A DNA stretch of 64,000 nt from DRYM01 sp964564025 (GTDB lineage: Archaea > Thermoproteota > Thermoprotei_A > EX4484-217-1), in the NCBI GenBank assembly GCA_964564025.1, contig CAZLZO010000002.1, forward strand, positions 1-64,000, written 5' to 3'. Positions 7,635 to 16,222 of this stretch are shown here, one piece after another. A program made the position numbers and the translations under genes. Within the stretch, counting starts at the first letter, position 1. Every line of letters starts with the position of its first letter. Below the pieces are notes generated by a model. That model was not told where the DNA came from and ran no database searches. It saw only the letters and a program-made list of their open reading frames with translations.

Positions 7635-8753
7635 ATGGTGATTAAGAAATTTGATCCTTGGTCTGTTGTCGACGTTGAAGATTATGGGAAATTAATAGAA
7701 ATATTTGGAATAGAGCCTTTAACTGAAGAATTACTTAATGAATTACCGTTTCTGAATAGATATTTTGCTAGGAGGATAGTATTTGGACATAGGGATTTCC
7801 AAATTATAGTTAGAGCAATTAAGGAAAACAATGAATACGCTGTAATGTCAGGTATTAAACCTTCTGGGATTTTTCACTTAGGAAGTAAGATGACTGCTGA
7901 ACAAATAATTTATTTACAGAGTCTCTCACCTAAAGCAAAAGTATTTTACGCAATAGCAGACATTGAAGCTTGGGAAGATAATGGTATACCATTTGAGAAA
8001 TCAGTAAAGTACGCGTTAGAGAACATAGCTGACCTAATAACTTTGGGCATTGATCTTAAGAGAACATATGTATATTTTCAATCACGAGAGCTACGCGTTA
8101 TGCACTGGGGTTACTTCTTTGCTAGAGGAATAACATATAACCTTTTAGAAGCAATTTATGGAGAGAAGCATTTAGGAATGTACATGTCAGCTATGGTGCA
8201 AGTAGGAGATATTTTACTACCGCAGCATCCGGATTTTGGAGGTCCTAAACCAACAGTAGTGCCTGTTGGTGCAGACCAAGACCCGCACATTAGATTAACT
8301 CGTGATTTATCTAAAAAATACTTTAGGAAATTTAATTTCATACCTCCAGCAGCTGTTTACCATAAGCTTCAGTGGAGTCTTAAAGGTCCAGGTTTTAAAA
8401 TGAGTAAGAGAGATCCTATGAGCTATATTACATTAAAGGATAGTCCTTCTGAAGTAAAGAGGAAAATAATGAATGCTTACACGGGTGGTAGAGAAACAGC
8501 TGAATTACAGAGAAAAATAGGTGGCCAACCTGAAAGATGCGCTGTTTATCAATTAATAATGTATCACTTTGACGATGAAGATAGAGTTAAGAAAATATAT
8601 GAAGAATGCAAACAGGGATTAAGACTTTGCGGAGAATGTAAACGTGAAGTAGCCGAAATTTTCGCTAAATGGCTTGAGAATTATCAGAGAAGAAGAGAAA
8701 GTAATCTTGATAAAGCGCGGCAAGTGGTCGATTATGCTCTTTCAAGGAGCTAG
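7635..8753 (+). CDS. trpS: Tryptophan--tRNA ligase
   Basis: 372 aa, a class I aminoacyl-tRNA synthetase of the archaeal/eukaryotic TrpRS type. The HIGH signature appears as GIFHLGS (about residues 79-85) after MSGIKPS, and the KMSKR loop as GFKMSKRDP (255-259 for KMSKR). The segment PVGADQDPHIRLTRD is typical of TrpRS. It charges tRNA-Trp with tryptophan. The gene follows the HIT gene closely and meets the HTH gene tail to tail at 8753/8754. Confidence 0.97.
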   Translation: MVIKKFDPWSVVDVEDYGKLIEIFGIEPLTEELLNELPFLNRYFARRIVFGHRDFQIIVRAIKENNEYAVMSGIKPSGIFHLGSKMTAEQIIYLQSLSPKAKVFYAIADIEAWEDNGIPFEKSVKYALENIADLITLGIDLKRTYVYFQSRELRVMHWGYFFARGITYNLLEAIYGEKHLGMYMSAMVQVGDILLPQHPDFGGPKPTVVPVGADQDPHIRLTRDLSKKYFRKFNFIPPAAVYHKLQWSLKGPGFKMSKRDPMSYITLKDSPSEVKRKIMNAYTGGRETAELQRKIGGQPERCAVYQLIMYHFDDEDRVKKIYEECKQGLRLCGECKREVAEIFAKWLENYQRRRESNLDKARQVVDYALSRS

Positions 8754-8975
8754 TTACTCAGGCACTTTGTAGACAAACTTTCCTTTATCGAAATCAGGAA
8801 CCTTAATTATTATGCCTTTACGTAGCATGTTTATTAAAATTTCTCTTAACGTAGGCTTATCTAAGTTCATGTAGTTCTTAAGCTCATCAAACGTTAAACC
8901 ATCATGTTCTTTAAACAAGCTAACTATTTTCTCCTCATGTTCTGAAAGATTATAAATTTCCATTCTCTTTAACAC
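8754..8975 (-). CDS. Small winged-helix DNA-binding protein
   Basis: 73 aa; MEIYNLSEHEEK may be the true start, four codons later. The body is a single winged helix-turn-helix: helix 1 SEHEEKIVSLFKEH, the recognition unit LTFDELKNYMNLDKPTLREILINMLRKG, and a wing ending in VYKVPE. It probably regulates transcription, but nothing shows the target. It is convergent with trpS with no gap. Confidence 0.75.
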   Translation of the reverse strand: MLKRMEIYNLSEHEEKIVSLFKEHDGLTFDELKNYMNLDKPTLREILINMLRKGIIIKVPDFDKGKFVYKVPE

Positions 8976-9103
8976 CCTAGCATAGCTTAAGCTGTATATT
9001 TTTAAAGGGTTTTTAGTAGATTTCGGTGGAAGAGGGTTTTAAGTTTTAGTGATAATTTTGATTAGGAGGAGTAAGAATATTCTGATATGTGGAGGGGATT
9101 TAG

Positions 9104-9784
9104 ATGCCAAGGGTATCTTCAGGGCTCATAATAGCAGGAGCTTACGCTAATAAATTAAGGAGAGTTATGTTTGCTACTTTAAAGGGGAGGGTAGATAATA
9201 AGGAAGTAGCGAGAGCTACGGGTGAACTTAATGCTTTACTTTTCGAGTTATTTAGGGAAGTAGGTGTTGAGAAGGGAGATGTTGTACGTATAACTATAGA
9301 GTATGATATTGAAAACGGGAAGATAGTGTGGAAATGGGATACCTTGGAAGTTCAACATTATAAACCTTTAGAAGAAACTACATCTAAAATAAAGGAGCTC
9401 TTACCTAAAGTTCTAGAGAAAAGAGAGGAAATAACCGCTAGACCCGTACCTCCTATAGAAATTGAAATAGAGTATTTAGGCACAGTAAAGGAGGGATTAG
9501 AAGACGTATATGCCATAAAAACATCTAGAGAAGAAACATACGCAACAATAGGTGCTGTAAGAGTTCTCTTCAAGGATGATCTGGGAGAGGCCTTAGCAAT
9601 AATAGTAACACCAGAGGGAAGAGCATTTAAGTACACTATGAGCCTAAAGTATAATCCTGACCCGTTAGAAACAGCTAAAGTAATTAAAGAGGAATTAACT
9701 AAAGCCTTAAGCGAAAATAGAGTAGAGGAAGTAGAGAGAGAAAAAGCGAAAGAAATGCTTAAAGAATTAATTAAAGTAGAATAA
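9104..9784 (+). CDS. Archaeal DUF2258-like protein
   Basis: 226 aa. The N-terminus MPRVSSGLIIAGAYANKLRRVMFA and the following helix (DNKEVARATGELNALLFELFRE) match what I recall of the archaeal DUF2258 family; related crenarchaeal proteins include single-stranded DNA-binding ThermoDBP-type proteins, but that link is from memory and uncertain. The C-terminal 60 residues are charged and helical. A GGAGGGG ribosome site precedes the ATG. It is soluble with no catalytic motif visible. A box C/D sRNA follows it. Confidence 0.65.
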   Translation: MPRVSSGLIIAGAYANKLRRVMFATLKGRVDNKEVARATGELNALLFELFREVGVEKGDVVRITIEYDIENGKIVWKWDTLEVQHYKPLEETTSKIKELLPKVLEKREEITARPVPPIEIEIEYLGTVKEGLEDVYAIKTSREETYATIGAVRVLFKDDLGEALAIIVTPEGRAFKYTMSLKYNPDPLETAKVIKEELTKALSENRVEEVEREKAKEMLKELIKVE

Positions 9785-9812
9785 TCTAACTGATGATTGC
9801 AGAGAGATTGTT

Positions 9813-9869
9813 GGCAATGAAGAAGTCCTCGATCACTGATTGTTGATGACGGTGGGGTTTAGCTGAGCC
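9813..9869 (+). ncRNA. Box C/D sRNA candidate 1
   Basis: Order seen: closing stem GGC, C box ATGAAGA (9817-9823), 12-nt guide, D' CTGA (9836-9839), 3-nt spacer, C' TTGATGA (9843-9849), 13-nt guide CGGTGGGGTTTAG, D box CTGA (9863-9866), closing stem GCC. Size and spacing are canonical for archaeal C/D guides. It ends 5 bp before the ATG of the kinase-fold gene, so it lies in that gene's leader or has its own promoter. Targets not identified. Confidence 0.8.
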
Positions 9870-9874
9870 GCATA

Positions 9875-11362
9875 ATGAAATTAATTTCAAATTATAAGCT
9901 AAGAGATCATTGGTACATCGAAAATATTGTCGTTTCACAAGAAAACCCTATTTTTCCTAAAATACTTTATCACAGGAGTAAAAGAGAAGTCCTAATAAGT
10001 ATTTTTGCTAATCCTAAATCGTTAATGTATGATATTAAATATGGTATTTTTGGAGGCTTCTTTATAATACGTATCTTAACATGTCAGAAAACTATAGGCG
10101 ATATTTATGAGATAAAGAAGATAGAAATTGAAACACTAAAGAACTACATTTCTTTTGCTATGAGGAGGTTAACTTACGAAATAGGAATTAAGTATGCTCG
10201 TAAAGTAACGTTTACACCGCTTTTTATACTTTATGACTTACTCGTTTCTTATAGATCCATCATAGGTTTCATAGATCCTATAAACATTTATATTTTGAGT
10301 AACCTTAACATTGTTGCAGAAAATTTTATTAAAAAATTCTTATTATATTCCAAGTTCCTTGAAAATTGTAGGATATTATGTAGGGAAAAGAAAGGCTTCT
10401 TTAAAATATGTGACGAGTTCGTAGAGAGTATTCGTAGGAAGAAAAAAGTGTTTATAGAGAGAGCTTTACGTGAACTTATTGTACCATATATGGAGTATGT
10501 TTTAAGAGTAAGAAATGTTGCATCATTTTTAGCTCTTTCTAAAGTTAGGGCTTGGCCAGCGTTGCTTCATATACCAACGCCTTATTCTGAATTATATATC
10601 AAAGTAAACGATGAAATGCTACCTTTTCATAGGGGTTTTAAGGAAGTAGAGTTCTCAAGAAATCTTGGAAGCATAATAAATTACACGTTTCTGGGATATA
10701 AAAAAATTAATAATAAGAAGGTTGCTGTTGTCGTTAAAAAATATAGAGATTGGAAATCGTTAAAATGGCTACCTGTTGGTCTATGGACATCGGGCATAGT
10801 TGATTTCGCATTAACAGCAAGTGAAAGACTATTACGTGAAGTAAATGCTATTTACACATTGTCACGTTCTAATATAAGGGTTCCTAAAATATATGGAATA
10901 AATTGGGAGAAAAAATACATAATTAGAGAGTATGTTCCCGGAAACGACGTAGCCTACGCTCTACGTAAAGGCAATACATTAAGACCTAATGTTCTTGTAG
11001 GAAGGCTTTTAGCAAAAATTCATAAACTAGGCTTCTCCATGGGAGACACTAGGCCATCAAACTTTATTCTAAAAAAAGACACAATTGTTCCTATAGATTT
11101 AGAACAAGCATCTTCAACAATACCTAGAGCTTGGGATTTAGCAGAATACATAGCCTTTACAGCTACCCACTTAGGTTTAAAAATAAAGGCCACTTATGAC
11201 TCAGCACTAAGCCTTATTAGAGGATATTTGGAAGGAAGAGGAAATCCTAAAGTATTATGTGAACTTGGAAGGACAAGTTTCATAAGGGTTCTAATGCCAA
11301 TATCACCAATATATCCTTTTATAGCTAAGAAAATACAGAAAGAGTTTGGGTGTGTAATGTGA
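9875..11362 (+). CDS. Large protein with C-terminal Bud32/Kdo-kinase-like domain
   Basis: 495 aa. The N-terminal 250 residues resemble nothing I recognise: helical, basic, no clear membrane segment. From about residue 290 there is a protein-kinase-like fold: VAVVVKKYRDW could supply the ATP lysine, IIREYVPG is the hinge, GDTRPSNF (about 390-397) replaces the HGD..N catalytic loop, and PIDLEQAS (about 408-415) the DFG metal site. It is closest in style to the Bud32/RIO/lipopolysaccharide-kinase group. Substrate unknown. The next gene overlaps by four bases. Confidence 0.65.
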   Translation: MKLISNYKLRDHWYIENIVVSQENPIFPKILYHRSKREVLISIFANPKSLMYDIKYGIFGGFFIIRILTCQKTIGDIYEIKKIEIETLKNYISFAMRRLTYEIGIKYARKVTFTPLFILYDLLVSYRSIIGFIDPINIYILSNLNIVAENFIKKFLLYSKFLENCRILCREKKGFFKICDEFVESIRRKKKVFIERALRELIVPYMEYVLRVRNVASFLALSKVRAWPALLHIPTPYSELYIKVNDEMLPFHRGFKEVEFSRNLGSIINYTFLGYKKINNKKVAVVVKKYRDWKSLKWLPVGLWTSGIVDFALTASERLLREVNAIYTLSRSNIRVPKIYGINWEKKYIIREYVPGNDVAYALRKGNTLRPNVLVGRLLAKIHKLGFSMGDTRPSNFILKKDTIVPIDLEQASSTIPRAWDLAEYIAFTATHLGLKIKATYDSALSLIRGYLEGRGNPKVLCELGRTSFIRVLMPISPIYPFIAKKIQKEFGCVM

Positions 11363-11553
11363 GTAATGTTGAATTTGAAATTTTAGAGAAATATGAGTTA
11401 CTTGGTGAAAGACGCTTCAGAGTGAAAATAAAGGGAACAAAAATAGTTCTTAACGTGTCGGCAAAAAACGATGAAGAAGCATTAGAGAAAGCTAAGGAGC
11501 TTGTAAGAAAAGTTAAGCTTGAGGAAGTACTGAATCAATATAAAGTAGTTTAG
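11359..11553 (+). CDS. Small protein of unknown function
   Basis: About 64 aa from the GTG at 11359, which overlaps the stop of the kinase-fold gene as GTGA, a sign of translational coupling; an upstream GTG at 11350 is also in frame. Two strands (FEILEKYELLGERRFRVKIKG, IVLNVSAKND) and a helix (EEALEKAKELVRKVKLEEVL) suggest a compact alpha/beta fold. Family not recognised; its tie to the upstream gene suggests a shared task. Confidence 0.65.
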   Translation: MSNVEFEILEKYELLGERRFRVKIKGTKIVLNVSAKNDEEALEKAKELVRKVKLEEVLNQYKVV

Positions 11554-11572
11554 TTTAACTTCTAATTTAAGG

Positions 11573-12439
11573 CTAAATAAAACGTTCTAGGAGTTCTTTT
11601 GGAACAGAACAGCAGGCTTCGACGGTTTCAAGACCATATTTCTTAATTACTGATTTCGGCGGATTAGTTATTCTCTCAACAAGGTCTTTTTCTATCAAGT
11701 ATGGGTCAACAAGGTATTTTAATTTCCACGGTCTCATGCAGCCTAAAGCTAATGTCCTCTTAAATTTTTTTCTAGCATATTTTATTACATTAATTATGTC
11801 TTTAGGTTCAGGCATAGGTGAATTTTCCATTTTAGTGCCTTTAGTAGGTATGAAAATCAGAAACACAAGAATGTATGGGTCAAACTCAATAATCTTATCT
11901 ATCACATCGAATTCGTGAGCAATTTTACCATAATTTAAACCTAAAGGTATATGGGGTGCAATATATGGTGGGCCATATTTTTCAAGGATTTCAAAGGACT
12001 TAATATAATCTTCAGGTTCTTTATTTTTCAGGTTCTTCACGTTTTTTATTACGAAAGGATCTAAAATGACTTCATAATCTACTATATCCACTTTCGCATC
12101 TCTAAGTTTTTCAGCTAAATTTCTATCAACCAGTCCCTGGTGAACACTGATTACTATATCAAAATCTCTCTTAATTTCCCTAATAATATTTAGAAAAGGT
12201 TCAATAGGCAATTTTCCTTCTAAATTAAAGCCCCCGCTTATAAGCACACCTTTAGCTCCTTTTTTCACTAAATACCTTACTGTTTCGTAAAGTTTTTTAG
12301 GTGTTGGTGCCGACTCCATGCCATGTAAGTAGTAAGCCTCACAATAAGCGCAATTTAAAGGACATGAAAGACCTGTTATACTTATGTCAGGGAATTTCCT
12401 GCCTGGGATAAATGCTTTAACATTGCCCATAGACATCAC
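11573..12439 (-). CDS. Radical SAM protein, candidate LipS-type lipoyl synthase component
   Basis: 288 aa. The SAM-binding cluster motif is CPLNCAYC (Cys26, 30, 33), near the N-terminus after FPDISITGLS, followed by a TIM-barrel (ISGGFNLEG glycine-rich strand). A late pair of cysteines (EACCSVP) could hold a second cluster, as sulfur-inserting radical SAM enzymes need. It overlaps a second radical SAM gene and lies beside a split lipoate ligase, the arrangement of the recently described LipS1/LipS2 lipoyl assembly. The role is inferred from context. Start could be GTG 12439, ATG 12436 or ATG 12430. Confidence 0.8.
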   Translation of the reverse strand: MMSMGNVKAFIPGRKFPDISITGLSCPLNCAYCEAYYLHGMESAPTPKKLYETVRYLVKKGAKGVLISGGFNLEGKLPIEPFLNIIREIKRDFDIVISVHQGLVDRNLAEKLRDAKVDIVDYEVILDPFVIKNVKNLKNKEPEDYIKSFEILEKYGPPYIAPHIPLGLNYGKIAHEFDVIDKIIEFDPYILVFLIFIPTKGTKMENSPMPEPKDIINVIKYARKKFKRTLALGCMRPWKLKYLVDPYLIEKDLVERITNPPKSVIKKYGLETVEACCSVPKELLERFI

Positions 12440-13406
12440 ATTCCTTAGTTATCTTTAGGAGCTCATTTTTAAGCATTTTAATTCTTTTTTCAGCAAAGGG
12501 TATGGATGGGAAATTGTAGTAAGGGCCTTTCGGACTTTCATTGTAAAATGGTCTATTACATGATGGACAGCCTGATGTAAGAAATATTGGTAAATATTTC
12601 TTTAAGTCATTAATAATGTTACGTAGAAAACTATTTTCGAAACATATTTTGTCCTTCACAAACACTATCTTATCGTAAAGTTCGTTCTCTATAATGTATT
12701 TTGCTAACTGAATTTTTCTCCAAGAGTAAATACTTGGCTGTTCTCTTAAACTTAAAGCGGTACCTTTTACTGGAGTGAACGCAAATAGAGCAATTTTACC
12801 TCCTACATCATGCACGGTCTTCATTGTTTTTACGAACTCTTTTTCAGTTTCACCTAGTCCGAAAATTAAGTGGACATTAACCCTATATTTCCCAAACACA
12901 GAAACCCCATCTTTAATGAAGTTAATGTATGTTTCCCATGTATAGGGCTTTTTTATCTTCACAAAAACTTCGGGTGTTGCTGCATCAAGCCCTACACCAA
13001 GGTAATCTACATCTAACTCTTTCAATTCGTCAAGGTAATCTCTTGAGATAGGAGTTATTGATGCGCTAATTGGTGTTTTAATATTGTTTTTTCTAATTCT
13101 CCTAATGATCTCGATGAACTCTTCCTTAAAGCCTTGCTTAATTACATTTTGAATGCAAAGACGTGAAAAAACATTCTTCGCCTTTATAGCTTTTATTAAT
13201 ACATTAAGCTCTATTCTCGGCCAAACCACCCTTGATACAAAATCTTTTCTTGAAAAATTAGTTCTGCTTTGAGGGCAAAATAAGCAATCAGCTTGGCATC
13301 CGTCTTCAGAATACTGTAGAATATATGCTGTATACGGTTTTTCAAACATTTTAAGGTCAAGTAATCCTAGAGATGCCAATGTACCTATGGATGCTCGCAC
13401 ATACAT
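12417..13406 (-). CDS. Radical SAM protein, candidate second LipS-type component
   Basis: 329 aa. Cluster motif CQADCLFC (Cys37, 41, 44) after YILQYSEDG, then a barrel with the biotin-synthase-like strand LGVGLDAATPEV. The C-terminal motif SGCPSCNRPFYNE provides further cysteines that may bind an auxiliary cluster. It is upstream of and overlaps the other radical SAM gene by 23 bp, so the two are surely cotranscribed. With lplA/lplB diverging 156 bp away, a job in lipoate synthesis is likely; which is LipS1 and which LipS2 I cannot tell. Confidence 0.8.
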   Translation of the reverse strand: MYVRASIGTLASLGLLDLKMFEKPYTAYILQYSEDGCQADCLFCPQSRTNFSRKDFVSRVVWPRIELNVLIKAIKAKNVFSRLCIQNVIKQGFKEEFIEIIRRIRKNNIKTPISASITPISRDYLDELKELDVDYLGVGLDAATPEVFVKIKKPYTWETYINFIKDGVSVFGKYRVNVHLIFGLGETEKEFVKTMKTVHDVGGKIALFAFTPVKGTALSLREQPSIYSWRKIQLAKYIIENELYDKIVFVKDKICFENSFLRNIINDLKKYLPIFLTSGCPSCNRPFYNESPKGPYYNFPSIPFAEKRIKMLKNELLKITKECDVYGQC

Positions 13407-13562
13407 TCTTCAATAACCCTGCTTTAGTGTTCCCAAAGAACAGGGGATTTAAGTGGTAAATAAATATTTTTGAACAGTCTCGCCATTGCATCTAACAATT
13501 ATTTTTACGAAAAATATAAGTTTAGCATCATACAATAAGGATTGATGTAAGGTGTAAATGAT

Positions 13563-14318
13563 ATGGTTACCTGGAGATTAATAATTAGTGAGGGAAATGT
13601 TTTTTGGAACATGGCTGTAGATGAAGCCATGTTGCTTTTAAGGGATGAAGACAAAATCCCAAATACCCTTAGACTTTACGTATTTAATCCAAGTGCCGTA
13701 ACTATAGGTTATTTTCAACGCATAAACGATGCAGTAAATATAGATTTTCTTGATAAAAGAAACATACCCTTTACGAGAAGAATAACAGGAGGAGGCTCGG
13801 TATATCATGATGTAAATGGTGAAGTAACATATTCTATTATTGCTTCAATAAGGGATGTTGCTACTGATGTTTTAAAAAGCTACGAAATAATATGCAAGGG
13901 AATAGTTTATGCTATTAACAAGTTCGGGTTAGATGCACAATTTGTTCCAATAAACGATGTAGTAGTTGGAGGTAAGAAAATTTCCGGAAGTGCCCAATCA
14001 CGTAAAAAGAGAGCGCTTTTGCAACATGGAACACTAATGTATAATACAGACCTCATGACCTTAGCTTCATCACTAAAAGCGCCTAAGGAAAAACTACTCA
14101 GTCATGGAGCCAGGTCCATTCTTGAGAGAGTAACTACACTTTCAAGAGAGCTTGGCAGAAGAGTTACAAAGGATGAAACAATAAAAGCAATGATTGAAGG
14201 TTTCTCGGAAGCTTTAAACGTTGACTTTGAAGAATCCAAATTAACGGATGAGGAACTTGCCTTAGCTTCTACGCTTATTGAAAAATATAAGTCGATGAAG
14301 TGGATTTATAAAAGGTGA
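13563..14318 (+). CDS. lplA: Lipoate--protein ligase, catalytic subunit (LplA N-terminal type)
   Basis: 251 aa, the BPL/LplA catalytic domain without the accessory domain, as in archaeal two-part ligases. Motifs: NMAVDEAML, RRITGGGSVYHD (lipoate/ATP-binding glycine loop), VVGGKKISGSAQSRKK with the catalytic lysine, and LLQHGTLMYN. It activates lipoate or octanoate to the adenylate and transfers it to a lysine of an acceptor protein, with help from the small subunit encoded just downstream (4-bp gap). Confidence 0.92.
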   Translation: MVTWRLIISEGNVFWNMAVDEAMLLLRDEDKIPNTLRLYVFNPSAVTIGYFQRINDAVNIDFLDKRNIPFTRRITGGGSVYHDVNGEVTYSIIASIRDVATDVLKSYEIICKGIVYAINKFGLDAQFVPINDVVVGGKKISGSAQSRKKRALLQHGTLMYNTDLMTLASSLKAPKEKLLSHGARSILERVTTLSRELGRRVTKDETIKAMIEGFSEALNVDFEESKLTDEELALASTLIEKYKSMKWIYKR

Positions 14319-14322
14319 TGGT

Positions 14323-14598
14323 ATGAGGAAAGTAAGTGTTCTTAAAAAGATTAAAGGAGGAAAAATGGTAAAGGTTGATTTAGAGTTTGATGAAGAGGGA
14401 AGAATACATAGTATTATTATTAGTGGGGATTTCTTTGTGTATCCTCAGGAAATGCTTGAGGCTCTTGAAAATGAATTAAAAGGATGCAAAGTTAATGAAG
14501 TAAGAGAGGTTATTGAAAAATATTCCACGAAGATGACTGTACTAGGATTTACTTTAGAGGACGTCATTGAGTTAATAGAAAAGGCTTTTAGGGTCTAA
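14323..14598 (+). CDS. lplB: Lipoate--protein ligase, small subunit (LplB, C-terminal domain type)
   Basis: 91 aa corresponding to the C-terminal accessory domain of bacterial LplA: strands GKMVKVDLEFDEEGRIHSIII, SGDFFVYPQEMLEALE and the helical end DVIELIEKAFR. In archaea this domain is a separate protein needed for adenylate formation. Directly downstream of lplA, same strand; together they form one ligase. Confidence 0.88.
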   Translation: MRKVSVLKKIKGGKMVKVDLEFDEEGRIHSIIISGDFFVYPQEMLEALENELKGCKVNEVREVIEKYSTKMTVLGFTLEDVIELIEKAFRV

Positions 14599-14700
14599 AC
14601 TTTTTTATAAAATTGCTCTACATACTATTACTTACCTTTATATAAATGTTCAATATTATTTTCAACAAAGTTTTACAGTGTTCTCTAATTATTAGGCTAA

Positions 14701-14735
14701 ATTATATATAATGTTCATATACAAGGTGACTTGTA
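14701..14735 (+). promoter_or_regulatory. glnA promoter with operator-like palindrome
   Basis: TTATATATAA (about 14702-14711) is a strong archaeal TATA box 45 bp before the glnA ATG. Just downstream, covering the expected start of transcription, is an inverted repeat TACAAG-GTGA-CTTGTA (14720-14735; 6-bp arms, 4-bp centre). A protein bound there would block initiation. Archaeal nitrogen or Lrp-type regulators bind such sites; which one acts here is unknown. The rest of the gap 14599-14700 shows only AT-rich DNA. Confidence 0.55.
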
Positions 14736-14755
14736 CACTAAATAGATGATGCATT

Positions 14756-16159
14756 ATGAGTTTAGAGAATATTATGAAAATTATTAAGGAGAAAAATATA
14801 GAGTGGGTTGAGATACATTTTACTTCACTTTTAGGTAGATTACATACTGCAGTCTTTCCTTCCGAGAAACTTTCTGCGGAAGTATTGATTAAGGGATTCG
14901 GAAAGCTTGATGGAAGCTCTATTAAGGGTTTCTCAACAATAGATGAAAGTGATTTAGTGCTTAAACCTGTTATTGAAACTTTTGCTATAGTGCCTTGGAA
15001 AGAAGGTACTGCTAGGTTTATAGGGAAAGTTTATTGGGGTTTTGATAAAGGAAGATTAGAAAGAGATCCTAGATACGTTGCTGAACGGGCTGAAGAATTC
15101 GCTAAAGAATTAGGTTTCATTAGCTATTGGGGTCCTGAGGTTGAATTCTTTGTTTTCGACAAAGTAGAGCTTGAATTTGAAAATCCAGGTATAAGGCAGT
15201 CTTTAACAATATATTCCAAGGAAAGAAGCTCCTTAGTAAGCTCATCATTCATACGTGTAAAGGAAGGATACTGTATTCCGGACCCTTACGATAAAGTGTT
15301 TAAGGTTAGAAATGAAGCAGCATATGTACTTAAAAAGTATTTTAATGTAGAAATTGAAGCTCATCATCATGAAGTCGCATCATCCGGTCAATGTGAAATA
15401 GACTTTAAATATGGAGGTTTAGTTCAAACAGCGGATAATGTTCAAACATTAAAGTATGTCGTGAGAAACGTTGCTGCAAAACATGGTATGTACGCTTCCT
15501 TCATGCCTAAACCTATTTTCGGAGATAATGGTTCCGGAATGCATGTTCACATAAGCTTATGGAATCTTAAAGGTGAGAATATGTTTTATGATGAAAACGA
15601 TGAGTATGCAGAGCTTAGCCAGTTAGGAAGATACTTTATAGGCGGGCTTATTGAGCATGCAAGATCTTTATCAGCTATAGTTTCCCCCACAACAAATAGC
15701 TATAAGAGACTTATTCCAGGATATGAAGCACCAGTCTATCTGGTTTGGAGTAGAGGTAATAGAAGCGCTGCCATAAGAGTTCCAGTTTATCATAAAGGTA
15801 TAAAAAACTCTAAAAGAATCGAATACAGACCCCCTGATCCATCAGCTAATCCGTATTTAGCATTTGCTGCTATACTTGCTGCAGGAATCGACGGTATAAG
15901 GAGAAAGCTTGATCCAGGCGACCCCGTAGATAAGAACATATATCATATGAGTATTGATGAAAGAAGAAAGTTAGGGATAAAAGAGCTTCCACGTACTCTG
16001 TGGGAAGCATTAGATGAATTAGAAGCAGACATGGACTATTTGATACCCATATTTTCAAAGGAAGTACTTGAAGAATACATAGAGTTGAAACGTAAAGAAG
16101 CCAAATTTATAGAATCCTTCCCTACACCAGCCGAATACTACATGTACATGGATGTTTAA
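14756..16159 (+). CDS. glnA: Glutamine synthetase type I
   Basis: 467 aa, normal for GSI. Seen: the N-terminal beta-grasp (EWVEIHFTSLLGRLHTAVFP), GSSIKGFSTIDESD, the glutamate-metal site WGPEVEFFVFD, AHHHEVASSGQCEIDF, the ATP site KPIFGDNGSGMHVH, and the R-binding RIEYRPPDPSANPYLAFAAIL. It makes glutamine from glutamate, ammonia and ATP in a dodecamer. It is transcribed alone behind a TATA box and palindrome. Nothing unusual in the active site. Confidence 0.97.
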   Translation: MSLENIMKIIKEKNIEWVEIHFTSLLGRLHTAVFPSEKLSAEVLIKGFGKLDGSSIKGFSTIDESDLVLKPVIETFAIVPWKEGTARFIGKVYWGFDKGRLERDPRYVAERAEEFAKELGFISYWGPEVEFFVFDKVELEFENPGIRQSLTIYSKERSSLVSSSFIRVKEGYCIPDPYDKVFKVRNEAAYVLKKYFNVEIEAHHHEVASSGQCEIDFKYGGLVQTADNVQTLKYVVRNVAAKHGMYASFMPKPIFGDNGSGMHVHISLWNLKGENMFYDENDEYAELSQLGRYFIGGLIEHARSLSAIVSPTTNSYKRLIPGYEAPVYLVWSRGNRSAAIRVPVYHKGIKNSKRIEYRPPDPSANPYLAFAAILAAGIDGIRRKLDPGDPVDKNIYHMSIDERRKLGIKELPRTLWEALDELEADMDYLIPIFSKEVLEEYIELKRKEAKFIESFPTPAEYYMYMDV

Positions 16160-16222
16160 TCTTAAAACAAGCTTAAAACCTAAATATAGTCGTTTTTCTA
16201 GTATTGTTGAGGTGAACTAGGC

